Source of the DNA: Verrucomicrobiota bacterium
GTDB lineage: Bacteria > Verrucomicrobiota > Verrucomicrobiia > Limisphaerales > AV2
Reading direction: 5' to 3'
Length of the DNA: 7,484 nt
NCBI GenBank assembly: GCA_003218935.1
Contig: QHPA01000182.1
Span: 8,581-16,064, forward strand
The notes beneath the pieces were generated by a model, which saw only the letters and a program-made list of their open reading frames with translations, had not been told where the DNA came from and did not search any database. The translations under genes were made by a program, and so were the position numbers. Shown piece by piece: positions 1-6,484 of the stretch. The first letter of the stretch is position 1; each line of letters begins with the position of its first letter.

Positions 1-831
1 AGGCACGAAGCCGGTGCATTCGATCTGGAGACCAGAGACAGCCGTTGCCGCGCGCTGCCGAAACTTAGTCAACGCCGGCGTCTGTTTGCCGACGAACTTG
101 AATTTCACTTCCGGCCGGCTGCGAACGACGCGGGCGAGTGCCTCCAATGCGATGCCGCCCAGGTGATGATGGTCGAACGAGCCGTGCATTACGACGACAG
201 GTTGTTTCCCATTGGATCCCGCCGGCCCGGAGGATGGAAAAAGTTTCGCGTCGTAGCCGTAGTAAATCGGCTGAATGCGCTCGCGCGGATATCCGGCGTT
301 GGCAAAATAATCGGCGAGCACATCGGAAACGGTCATGACGCCATCCGCACGGTAACGATTGGGCATCGAAAGCTCGAAGCGTTCGAGAGCCTTGATGAAC
401 GCGCGTGGCGCAATGTAGGGCGGCCAAGTCTCCATGAAACCGGTCAGGTAATCCAGAAAATTCATCACGACCGGCACCCGCACGCTTTGTTTGAGCCGTC
501 CGGCCGCCACGGCGGAAATGGCGTGTTGTGAGAGAACCTGATCGAACCGGATGCCTCGCGCCGCGCGCTCAACCATGCGTTGGAGAAAAAAAGGGTAGGC
601 GAGATATTTGAAACTGCGCAGCGACGTGTAGCGGCCCATCGGCCAGCTCTCGAAAGGATGCAGTTCGACACCAAATCTCCTTTTTGCCGCGTCGGTGTCG
701 GGAAACCGCGGGCAAAAGAGATGGACTTCATAGCCGCGCCGCACCATTTCCTGCGCCAGATAAACCGCCTCGGCGGAGCCGCCTCCGGACGGCGGATAAA
801 ACGGTTCGTGAGTTAGAAAAGCGACGCGCAT
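1..831 (-). CDS. Glycosyltransferase, GT-B fold, GT4-like (partial, C-terminus off the left edge)
   Basis: Reading leftwards from ATG at 831, the frame stays open for 277 codons to the window edge, so the C-terminal part is missing. The N-terminus MRVAFLTHEPFYPPSGGGSA followed by EAVYLAQEMVRRGYEVHLFC (residues 1-40) is the usual start of a GT-B family 4 enzyme: a beta strand, a glycine-rich acceptor-side loop, then a helix that ends in a strand. The segment around residues 166-200 (MTVSD, then IQPIYYGYDAKLF) matches the inter-domain region. From about 211 (VVVMHGSFD, later FKFVGK) the C-terminal nucleotide-sugar domain begins. The conserved Glu-rich donor-binding motif would lie outside the window. 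By family, it should transfer a sugar from an activated donor at the cytoplasmic face, for a polysaccharide, lipid or other acceptor that cannot be named from sequence. It starts 30 bases after the peptidase gene on the same strand, suggesting co-transcription. No good Shine-Dalgarno sequence precedes the ATG. Confidence 0.85.
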   Translation of the reverse strand, partial: MRVAFLTHEPFYPPSGGGSAEAVYLAQEMVRRGYEVHLFCPRFPDTDAAKRRFGVELHPFESWPMGRYTSLRSFKYLAYPFFLQRMVERAARGIRFDQVLSQHAISAVAAGRLKQSVRVPVVMNFLDYLTGFMETWPPYIAPRAFIKALERFELSMPNRYRADGVMTVSDVLADYFANAGYPRERIQPIYYGYDAKLFPSSGPAGSNGKQPVVVMHGSFDHHHLGGIALEALARVVRSRPEVKFKFVGKQTPALTKFRQRAATAVSGLQIECTGFVP

Positions 832-861
832 CTAATAGGAGGGCCGGGATTTCTCTTCCGG

Positions 862-1992
862 TTACGGCAGCGATTGAAGGAAACGCAAGAGCATCCGCGT
901 GCCCTGCTCCAGTTGGCGCAGCGAAATCCATTCGTCCGCCGTGTGGGCCTGCGCGATGTCGCCGGGACCGAACACCACGCTGGGAATGCCGCCGCTGGCC
1001 AGCACCGCGGCGTCACAAAAATAGTCCGCGCCGATGGGTTTTGCCTGGCCGACGTTGGCCAGAAATTGTTTCACCAACGGCAGCTTCGAGTTCGTTTCCA
1101 GCGGCGGGCAAGGAGCATTGCGGACGTTCAACAATTTCGCACTTAACTTGTGCTTTCGCAGCAGCGACTGGATTTCGCGCCGCACACGGGCTTCGGTTTC
1201 GCCGGGAATCGTGCGTCGGTCGATGCTGATGCGACAGCGGTCGGGGACGATGTTAGGCTGCGAGCCGCCCGCAATGCTACCGACGTTGATCGTCGGATGA
1301 CCCAGGAGCGGATGGGCGCGTTTGCGGAGAGCGGCGGCGTAGTCCGTCTCGAACAAATCGACGATGCGCGCCATGGCATGAACGGCGTTGCGCCCCAGTT
1401 CCGGTCGCGCGCCGTGCGCCGCTTTGCCGCGCCTCTCCAACTGCAGCCACAAATCGCCTTTGTGCGCGGTGACGATCCGCAACCGAGTCGGCTCGCCGAC
1501 AATCGCGAGATCGGCCTTGAATCCTTTGGCCACCAGCGCGCGCGAACCGCCCTGCCCGTTTTCCTCGTCCACCAGACCGGCGAACACAATTTCGGTTTGT
1601 CCGGGCCGTCGCGCGGATCGGGCAAGTTCAGTCAGCGCGGTCAACATCGCGGCCACGCTGCCTTTGGTATCGCACGCGCCGCGACCGTGCAAACGGCCAT
1701 GCTTTTCCCGCGGTCGAAAAATTTCCGGCGATTCGCCGCCGACGGTGTCCAGGTGCGGCGCCAACAGGATTCGTTGACGTGTCTTGCCCCAAGGAGCAAG
1801 CCGGGCAAGCAAATTGGCGCGATGGGGAAAAACCTCCTGCGCTTCCACGTCCAGTCCGGCGCGCGCGGTGATGGCGGCGAGAAAATCGGCCACGCGCTGC
1901 TCGCCCGCGCGCGGATCGCCTGGGGGCAAAAAGGCGGGGTTCACGCTCGGAAGCGCGATGAGTTCGCGAAGAAGTTTTGCGGCGTGGCTCAT
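862..1992 (-). CDS. M20-family metallopeptidase (ArgE/DapE-type deacylase)
   Basis: This complete 376-residue protein has the usual M20 length. The di-metal site is recognisable: H80 and D82 in LLAPHLDTVGG, D108 in GRGACDTKG, the catalytic base pair E143/E144 in LVDEENGQGG, E167 in IVGEPTRL, and H350 near the C-terminus in AQAHTADEW. H193 (KAAHGARPE) opens the lid/dimerisation domain, which is followed by the conserved segment GSIAGGSQPNIVPD at 238-251. Known members hydrolyse N-acyl amino acids or peptides with two zinc or cobalt ions, for example N-acetylornithine, N-succinyl-diaminopimelate or N-acetylcitrulline. The substrate here cannot be fixed, and no arginine or lysine pathway genes lie alongside. 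No signal peptide is seen, so it is probably cytoplasmic. The ATG at 1992 is preceded by a weak GGGAA. The gene is followed by the glycosyltransferase on the same strand and is divergent from the cyclase-kinase locus. Confidence 0.92.
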   Translation of the reverse strand: MSHAAKLLRELIALPSVNPAFLPPGDPRAGEQRVADFLAAITARAGLDVEAQEVFPHRANLLARLAPWGKTRQRILLAPHLDTVGGESPEIFRPREKHGRLHGRGACDTKGSVAAMLTALTELARSARRPGQTEIVFAGLVDEENGQGGSRALVAKGFKADLAIVGEPTRLRIVTAHKGDLWLQLERRGKAAHGARPELGRNAVHAMARIVDLFETDYAAALRKRAHPLLGHPTINVGSIAGGSQPNIVPDRCRISIDRRTIPGETEARVRREIQSLLRKHKLSAKLLNVRNAPCPPLETNSKLPLVKQFLANVGQAKPIGADYFCDAAVLASGGIPSVVFGPGDIAQAHTADEWISLRQLEQGTRMLLRFLQSLP

Positions 1993-2048
1993 GTTGGTTC
2001 CCGCGAGTTGGCGTGCAGCCGGCGTTTCGCTGGCAGGTCGTGCCGAAC

Positions 2049-2069
2049 CTTCCGGCAGGATGCCGGAAG
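2049..2069. repeat. Perfect 9-bp inverted repeat, 3-base loop
   Basis: CTTCCGGCA, the loop GGA, and TGCCGGAAG form a perfect stem-loop between the divergent peptidase and cyclase-locus genes. It has no T-tract on either side, and neither flanking gene ends here, so a terminator role is unlikely. It may be a REP-like dispersed palindrome or a regulator binding site. Only the symmetry is visible. Confidence 0.6.
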
Positions 2070-2159
2070 CACGGTGTCACGCCGCGCAGCTTACCGGCGA
2101 GAGAAGCGAGTGTCGAGTGGTCGAGGAACAAATTTATGCTGTGTCGGCCATAACGTTCT

Positions 2160-2165
2160 GATAAT
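2160..2165 (+). promoter_or_regulatory. Possible -10 box for the cyclase locus
   Basis: GATAAT lies 11 bases before the ATG at 2177 and matches five of six bases of the sigma-70 -10 consensus. The position 17 bases upstream (TGCTGT) is a poor -35. If used, the transcript would be almost leaderless. This is a weak call made by eye. Confidence 0.25.
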
Positions 2166-2176
2166 CTGCGCTTGTC

Positions 2177-2329
2177 ATGAACCCGCAGATTGCCCCAGAC
2201 CAGCGGGTTCGCGTGGAAGAGTTCCGGCGCAGGCATCGCATTGGTTTGGTCACTCAGGCACTGAACTGGCTGGAGATGGCGTGGGCGGAGCGAACGGCGG
2301 ATAATCTGGGAGTGTTTACACGAAAGTAG
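2177..2329 (+). CDS. Small ORF resembling a cyclase N-terminal tail (50 aa; possibly a remnant)
   Basis: ATG at 2177 to TAG at 2327-2329 encodes 50 residues. The first half, containing RVRVEEFRRRHRIGLVT, resembles what I recall as the N-terminal tail of related cyclase-kinase proteins, where it runs straight into the LxFTDxVGST cyclase motif. I cannot check this recollection here. In this ORF the next residues are instead QALNWLEMAWAERTADNLGV and then a short basic end. It is in the same reading frame as the downstream cyclase, separated from it by this TAG and a TGA at 2387-2389. It could be a decayed or recombined 5' end of an older gene copy, an independent small protein, or a leader peptide. 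A GATAAT box lies just upstream and no clear Shine-Dalgarno is present. It is annotated cautiously because no conserved function is known. Confidence 0.4.
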   Translation: MNPQIAPDQRVRVEEFRRRHRIGLVTQALNWLEMAWAERTADNLGVFTRK

Positions 2330-2422
2330 ACCCATCACTCGACAGCTTGCGCTCTGAGCGACGATTCACCGCGCTATTGCGGCAAATGAACCTGGAGAGA
2401 TGACAGCCAGACTCGAGACGCT

Positions 2423-4171
2423 GTGACGCGTATGCCTCACGACTCAACAGAACGCAAACTGGCCGCGATGGTCTTCACCGACATCGTCGGCTCGACCAGG
2501 CTCAAGAATGAGGTGGGTGATCACGAGGCGGTTGCCCTCATCAAGGGGCATCATGCGTTGGTCCGTGAGACGCTTGCGGCCTTCCAGGAAGGTGAGGAGA
2601 TCGAAACGGCGGGCGACTCGTTTTTCGTCGTCTTCAGCAAACCGTCGGATGCGGTCAAGTTCGCACTCCGGGTTCAATCGAAACTCCGGGCTTTCTCCCA
2701 AAAAGGTCATCCGATCAGCGATCGGATCGGGATTCACGTGGGTGAAGTGTTGATCGAGGGAGTGAATTCGGAGAAGACCAAAGCCCCTTCTGGAATTCAT
2801 GTGGACACCTGCGCGCGGCTGATGTCACTGGGCCAGGGCGATCAAATCCTGATGACGCGCTTTGTGTTCGATAACGCGCGCCAGGTGTTGCGGGGACAAG
2901 ACGTGGAGGGTGTGGGCCCGCTTTCCTGGCTGAACCACGGGCCGTACCTTTTGAAAGGAGTGGAAGAGCCACTGGAGGTCTGTGAGGTGGGCGAGGCTGG
3001 CAAAGGCGCGCTCACACCGCCGACGAGTTCAGAGAAGGCGCGACGCCACGTCTCCGATGAGAGCGAACCGGTGATGGGTTGGCGCCCCGCGCTGGAACAG
3101 AAGGTTCCGGGCACGGAGTGGGTGTTGGAAAGGAAGCTGGGCGAGGGCGGGTTTGGCGAAGTGTGGCTGGGCCGCCACGAGAAGCTCAAGGACCGGCGTG
3201 TGTTCAAATTCTGTTTTCGGGCGGATCGAGTGCGTTCACTTAAACGCGAGGTGACGCTGTTCCGCGTGCTCAAAGACAGGGTCGGTCACCATCCGAACAT
3301 CGTCGGCATCCAGGAAGTGTTCTTCGACGAGCCGCCGTTTTATATCGTGATGGACTATGCCGTGGCTACGGACTTGAGAGCCTGGTGCGAGAAAGAAGGA
3401 TTTGAAAATATTTCGGTAGCCGGGCGGCTGGAGATTGTGGCGCAGGTGGCGGATGGCTTGCAAGCGGCGCATGAAGCCGGAGTGATTCATCGGGATGTAA
3501 AGCCCTCGAATATCTTGATTGCCGAATGCGGAGTGCGGAATACGGAATGGGACCCCGGCGTTCTGCCAAAGCCTGCAAACGAACTCTCCTCGTCCTCGAC
3601 AGATCCGAAATCCGAAATCCGAAAATTGGAAGTCAAGCTAACGGATTTTGGCATCGGACAGGTGGTTTCGCAAGAAGCGTTGGCGGGAATGACGCGGATG
3701 GGCTTCACCCAGACGATGCTCTCGCCCGGTTCTTCTTCGCAAGCCGGGACTCATCTTTACATGGCGCCGGAGCTTCTCGCCGGCGAGCCCGCTTCGAATC
3801 GCTCGGACATTTACTCGCTGGGAGTCGTTTTGTATCAGTTATTGATTAAAGATTTCACGCGCCCGGTGACCATGGATTGGACCAAGAGGATCAGCGATCC
3901 TTTGCTGAGAGAAGATTTGGAAAAATGTTTTGCCGGCGATCCGGAGGAGCGGTTCGCCAGCGCGGGAGAGTTGGCAACCAATCTTCGGACCCTAGAAAAA
4001 CGGCACTCTGAGGTGGCTCAACGACAGGCCGCGGTGGCCGCTCGTGAAACGAACAGCTTGCGCGGGCGCTTCGTTCCGTACCGCAGCGCCAGGCGAAGCG
4101 TACGGCTTGCGAGAGGTCGACCAGGCGCCGAAAGGTGGCGCGTGCTGCCGCGATTGTGGGAATCATATTGA
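2423..4171 (+). CDS. Class III nucleotide cyclase fused to Ser/Thr protein kinase (3' end frameshifted)
   Basis: The 582-codon frame has two domains. Residues 12-190 are a class III cyclase (guanylyl/adenylyl type): AAMVFTDIVGST carries metal ligand D20, TAGDSFFVVF carries D65, and HVDTCARLM keeps R132. The lysine usual before the second Asp is E61, and the usual catalytic Asn is D128. Residues 232-525 are a Hanks-type kinase with all key elements: glycine loop GEGGFG (240-245), K262, helix-C E276, HRDVKPSN (catalytic D358, N363), DFG (408-410), APE (448-450) and D462. About 37 extra residues lie between HRD and DFG. The start is GTG at 2423 or ATG at 2432; neither has a convincing Shine-Dalgarno. 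After about residue 541 the frame gives an Arg-rich tail ending at TGA 4169-4171. The expected membrane segment is in the -1 frame, so the gene probably continues into the TPR ORF. By family, it would couple a cyclic-nucleotide-type module to protein phosphorylation. Cyclase activity is uncertain. Confidence 0.88.
   Translation: MTRMPHDSTERKLAAMVFTDIVGSTRLKNEVGDHEAVALIKGHHALVRETLAAFQEGEEIETAGDSFFVVFSKPSDAVKFALRVQSKLRAFSQKGHPISDRIGIHVGEVLIEGVNSEKTKAPSGIHVDTCARLMSLGQGDQILMTRFVFDNARQVLRGQDVEGVGPLSWLNHGPYLLKGVEEPLEVCEVGEAGKGALTPPTSSEKARRHVSDESEPVMGWRPALEQKVPGTEWVLERKLGEGGFGEVWLGRHEKLKDRRVFKFCFRADRVRSLKREVTLFRVLKDRVGHHPNIVGIQEVFFDEPPFYIVMDYAVATDLRAWCEKEGFENISVAGRLEIVAQVADGLQAAHEAGVIHRDVKPSNILIAECGVRNTEWDPGVLPKPANELSSSSTDPKSEIRKLEVKLTDFGIGQVVSQEALAGMTRMGFTQTMLSPGSSSQAGTHLYMAPELLAGEPASNRSDIYSLGVVLYQLLIKDFTRPVTMDWTKRISDPLLREDLEKCFAGDPEERFASAGELATNLRTLEKRHSEVAQRQAAVAARETNSLRGRFVPYRSARRSVRLARGRPGAERWRVLPRLWESY
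3527..3547 (+). repeat. Heptamer repeat array, left (three units)
   Basis: Three consecutive 7-base units, TGCGGAG, TGCGGAA and TACGGAA, lie inside the kinase coding sequence just after the HRDVKPSNILI segment. They are translated in frame as part of CGVRNTEW. They match a kind of short dispersed repeat and are not typical kinase sequence. Confidence 0.6.
3603..3623 (+). repeat. Heptamer repeat array, right (three perfect ATCCGAA units)
   Basis: Three perfect tandem ATCCGAA units lie just before the KLTDFG motif of the kinase and encode part of DPKSEIRKLE. Reverse-complemented, the unit (TTCGGAT) resembles the left array unit, so the two arrays roughly face each other around a Ser-rich stretch. 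Confidence 0.75.
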
Positions 4172-5256
4172 CCGCGCTGGTTGCCTTGGGCGTTTTTGTC
4201 GTGAAGCAGGGCGCCTTGGGGAATGCTGAGGAAAGCGTCGGGACAAAGAACCCGCAGGCGATTGATTTCTACAACCGGGGAAAATCGTACCTTTTCAGCA
4301 ACAGCAGCAAGGATGAACTAAAGAAGGCGGTGGATTGGTTTGAACAAGCCATTGCACAGGATACAAATTTTGCGCGAGCCTACGTAAACAAAGCCTATGC
4401 GTGCCGCCAGCTCGATACCGTTTGGGAGCCTCGCAGCGGTTGGGACGCAAAGGCATTGGAGGCGGCCGACAAGGCACTGTCGCTCGACCAGGGCTTGGCC
4501 GATGCCTGGGTAATTCGAGGAGCGTTATTCTTCACCCCCGCCCAACGGTGGGACGCGGTCCGCGACGTTGAATACCAGCGCAAGGCGATCAAATTAAATC
4601 CCAAAGTCAAAAACGCTCATTTTAATCTGGCATTTGTCTATGGTCACTTTGGATTTCTCAAGGAAGCCATTAAGGAACTGGAGCAGGAGCTTAAAAGCTA
4701 CCCATTAGATCCAACGCCCAAATGGATTCGAGGCTGGATCCTTATGTCGGACGGAGATTATCTGCAGGCCTTAAACAACTTGAAGCCGTTACCTGAAGCG
4801 GCCTTTTTCCATCCCCGCATAAAGGCATGGCAACTTGGCACGTGCCTTTTTTACCTGGAGCAAACAGACGAAGCGTCCAAGGTGTTGGAAGATTATCTGA
4901 AAAAACTACCGGAACCGGATGATCCATTGTTGCTGAGCACACTCGCAATCATTGATGCAAAGCGTGGACACTCGGAGAAAGCCAAAGAAAAAATCAGAGG
5001 AGCCAAGGCATGGGAAAACCGCTTCATCCACTTCCATCACGTCTCCTATAATATCGGTTCCGCGTACGCCTTGTTGAATGAAAAAGAACCGGCAATGGAA
5101 TGGCTCAAAAAATCGGCCGAGGACGGAAACCCCTGTTATCCTTGTTTCAAGAATGATCGCAATCTTCAGAACCTGCGTGGCGATCGGGAATTCCAGGCAT
5201 TTTTTCGAAAACTACACGACAATTACGAACACAATCGAGTCTTGCTCAATCCATAA
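4135..5256 (+). CDS. TPR-repeat protein with N-terminal membrane segment (likely C-terminal part of the cyclase-kinase)
   Basis: The 373-codon frame begins at GTG 4135 and overlaps the kinase ORF by 37 bases in the -1 frame. The frame is actually open from 4048, just after a TGA at 4045-4047. Residues 4-23 (AAAIVGIILTALVALGVFVV) are a single membrane-spanning helix. The rest is alpha-helical with TPR-like pairs, for example around 104-131 and 148-190 (AIKLNPKVKNAHFNLAFVYG). It ends with a cysteine-containing segment GNPCYPCFKNDRNLQNLRGD (331-350), typical of the last repeat in such proteins. In related proteins the kinase, helix and TPR sensor form one chain, with the TPR region across the membrane. 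No independent Shine-Dalgarno is seen at 4135, and the basic residues before the helix (RSTRRRKVAR) suit a juxtamembrane anchor. I therefore read this as the displaced C-terminal half of the upstream gene. From about 4290 the DNA is visibly more AT-rich than the kinase half. Confidence 0.82.
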   Translation: MARAAAIVGIILTALVALGVFVVKQGALGNAEESVGTKNPQAIDFYNRGKSYLFSNSSKDELKKAVDWFEQAIAQDTNFARAYVNKAYACRQLDTVWEPRSGWDAKALEAADKALSLDQGLADAWVIRGALFFTPAQRWDAVRDVEYQRKAIKLNPKVKNAHFNLAFVYGHFGFLKEAIKELEQELKSYPLDPTPKWIRGWILMSDGDYLQALNNLKPLPEAAFFHPRIKAWQLGTCLFYLEQTDEASKVLEDYLKKLPEPDDPLLLSTLAIIDAKRGHSEKAKEKIRGAKAWENRFIHFHHVSYNIGSAYALLNEKEPAMEWLKKSAEDGNPCYPCFKNDRNLQNLRGDREFQAFFRKLHDNYEHNRVLLNP

Positions 5257-5270
5257 CATCAGCACGCGAA

Positions 5271-6344
5271 TCAAAACCGCCGCGTGAAGCTCGCGATGAT
5301 CAGGAAATCCGCAAAGGCGCCAGGACCATGGCCGCCGTAGCGATCGTCGTAGATGTTCTTCTCTCGGTTGGCGTCCACGAGCACCGGCGTGAAGAGATTG
5401 AATGTGTTCTTGCCACCCGTCCACGAGATGCCCGGTTCGACGTAAACCGAGAACCCTGGCCGCCGGAAGCCTTCGCTGCCGCCGATCAGGTCGCGCGGCG
5501 GAATGCCGTCAATCCGTCCGCCGAAGCTGAGCGATAGCCCCTGCTTAGGCCAAATTGCATAGGCGACTCCAACTCGGCCCAGGTATTGGTCCGGCACGGA
5601 TAAATTCCGCACTGCGCCATATTGGGGAATCGAGGTAAAGGCGCCATTCTGCTCGCGCGGGTTGATGAGGTAGAAGCCCGACACGTAACCGTAGAGCCGG
5701 TCGATGATCTTCCGGTAGCCGACCAATTCCAGATTGATGCCCCAGCCGCCATCGCCGGGCTGGATTGCAATGTCCACGGGGCGAGTTTCAGGTCCCGTGG
5801 TTTTGTAAAACGTGTCGGTCGCCTTTTCATCACCCGTAGGCGCTTTGACCCCGATCCCGAAGGAAATATTTCCATCCTTGTGTTTGTCAGGGTCGAGCAA
5901 CCAGGCATTGGCGACCAGCCGTATGTCTCCCAACCCGCCCGCGCTGGTTGTGTGCCGGACCCCATCGTGCTCGACGAGGCTGGAAACTTCCCCGTGAACA
6001 AACGGCATCGTGAGGCTGACGCTGAAACGAGGAGTAAACGCATAGGTCGCTTGCAAGTCGATCGAGTGGATCGAAATCTTCGCCCCAATCACCTGCGGGT
6101 ACTGGGGCCAGACCCGGTCGCCAATGTAACCATCAGCCGAGGCCAGGTAACGGTAGTTCACCGAGGCCTCCCACTGCCCACCTTCCAAATGCGATACACC
6201 TTCGGCGCCCAAACTGAGCGCCATAAATCGCGCGGGCACTCAGCCTTGTGCCAACAGCTTTGGCGTCGAAATCAAGGCACCCCAAAAAGGTGCGCCAAAT
6301 ATAAGAATTTTGGCACCCCATCGAGTCAGTGAAAAATGCTTCAT
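5271..6344 (-). pseudogene. Outer-membrane beta-barrel protein, interrupted by an in-frame TGA after the signal peptide
   Basis: Reading leftwards from ATG 6344, codons 1-34 encode a Sec signal peptide: a basic start (MKHFSLTRWGAK), a hydrophobic core (ILIFGAPFWGALIS) and a cleavage-type end (LLAQG). Codon 35 (6240-6242) is TGA. The frame then continues from GTG 6239 for 322 residues: GAEGVSHLEGGQWEASVNYR, alternating amphipathic strands, and the C-terminus IIASFTRRF with the terminal Phe that the BAM complex recognises. The strand pattern fits the broad transporter/phenol-degradation MetA-like barrel family. The substrate is unknown. The ATG has a strong AAAGGAG five bases upstream, whereas GTG 6239 has none, so 6344 is the original start. 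Without read-through or a sequence correction, the barrel would lack its export signal. TGA is used as a normal terminator here (this gene's own end and the kinase ORF), so general code reassignment is unlikely. It converges with the TPR gene, leaving 14 bases between them. Confidence 0.82.
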
Positions 6345-6349
6345 AAATA

Positions 6350-6356
6350 CTCCTTT
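6350..6356 (-). promoter_or_regulatory. Strong ribosome binding site that fixes the barrel start at 6344
   Basis: AAAGGAG on the minus strand lies five bases before ATG 6344. It is the best Shine-Dalgarno sequence in the window. It shows that translation begins at the signal peptide and not at the downstream GTG 6239. Confidence 0.8.
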
Positions 6357-6400
6357 GAACGCTTTCGTCGGTGTCTTTTTGTCTGCCTGTTTTCGTGATC

Positions 6401-6406
6401 TGTCAA
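6401..6406 (-). promoter_or_regulatory. Possible -35 box for the barrel gene
   Basis: A perfect TTGACA lies on the minus strand 57 bases before ATG 6344. The expected -10 position 17 bases downstream reads GACAAA, a poor match, so the promoter is only suggested. Confidence 0.35.
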
Positions 6407-6484
6407 CTGAATAAAGCGGGTTGTGGGAAAAGGGATCTTGGCACTACCACCCTATCGAGTCCGGTCTGCAAGATTTCCGAAGAC

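Noticed and set aside
1150..2304. 384-codon open frame on the plus strand opposite the peptidase
   Set aside because: It is the antisense shadow of a GC-rich M20 gene with clear catalytic motifs. The translated product has no recognisable domain.
2386..2426. Two tiny ORFs (ATG at 2386 and at 2400) overlapping each other and the GTG at 2423, as in a translational coupling chain
   Set aside because: They have only 5 and 8 codons and poorly spaced Shine-Dalgarno sequences. Such overlaps are common by chance.
5263..5286. CACGCG/CGCGTG inverted repeat at the convergent gene ends as a terminator
   Set aside because: The stem is only 6 bp with a 12-base loop and no T-tract, and it overlaps the barrel's last codons. 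Too weak to annotate.
6240..6242. Selenocysteine or genome-wide TGA reassignment at the barrel stop
   Set aside because: The barrel has no redox role at a signal-peptide junction, no SECIS-like hairpin was recognised, and TGA ends this and other genes normally.
5622..6332. 236-codon plus-strand frame opposite the barrel gene
   Set aside because: It is antisense to a barrel with a conserved strand pattern, C-terminal Phe and strong ribosome binding site. There is no domain in the shadow.
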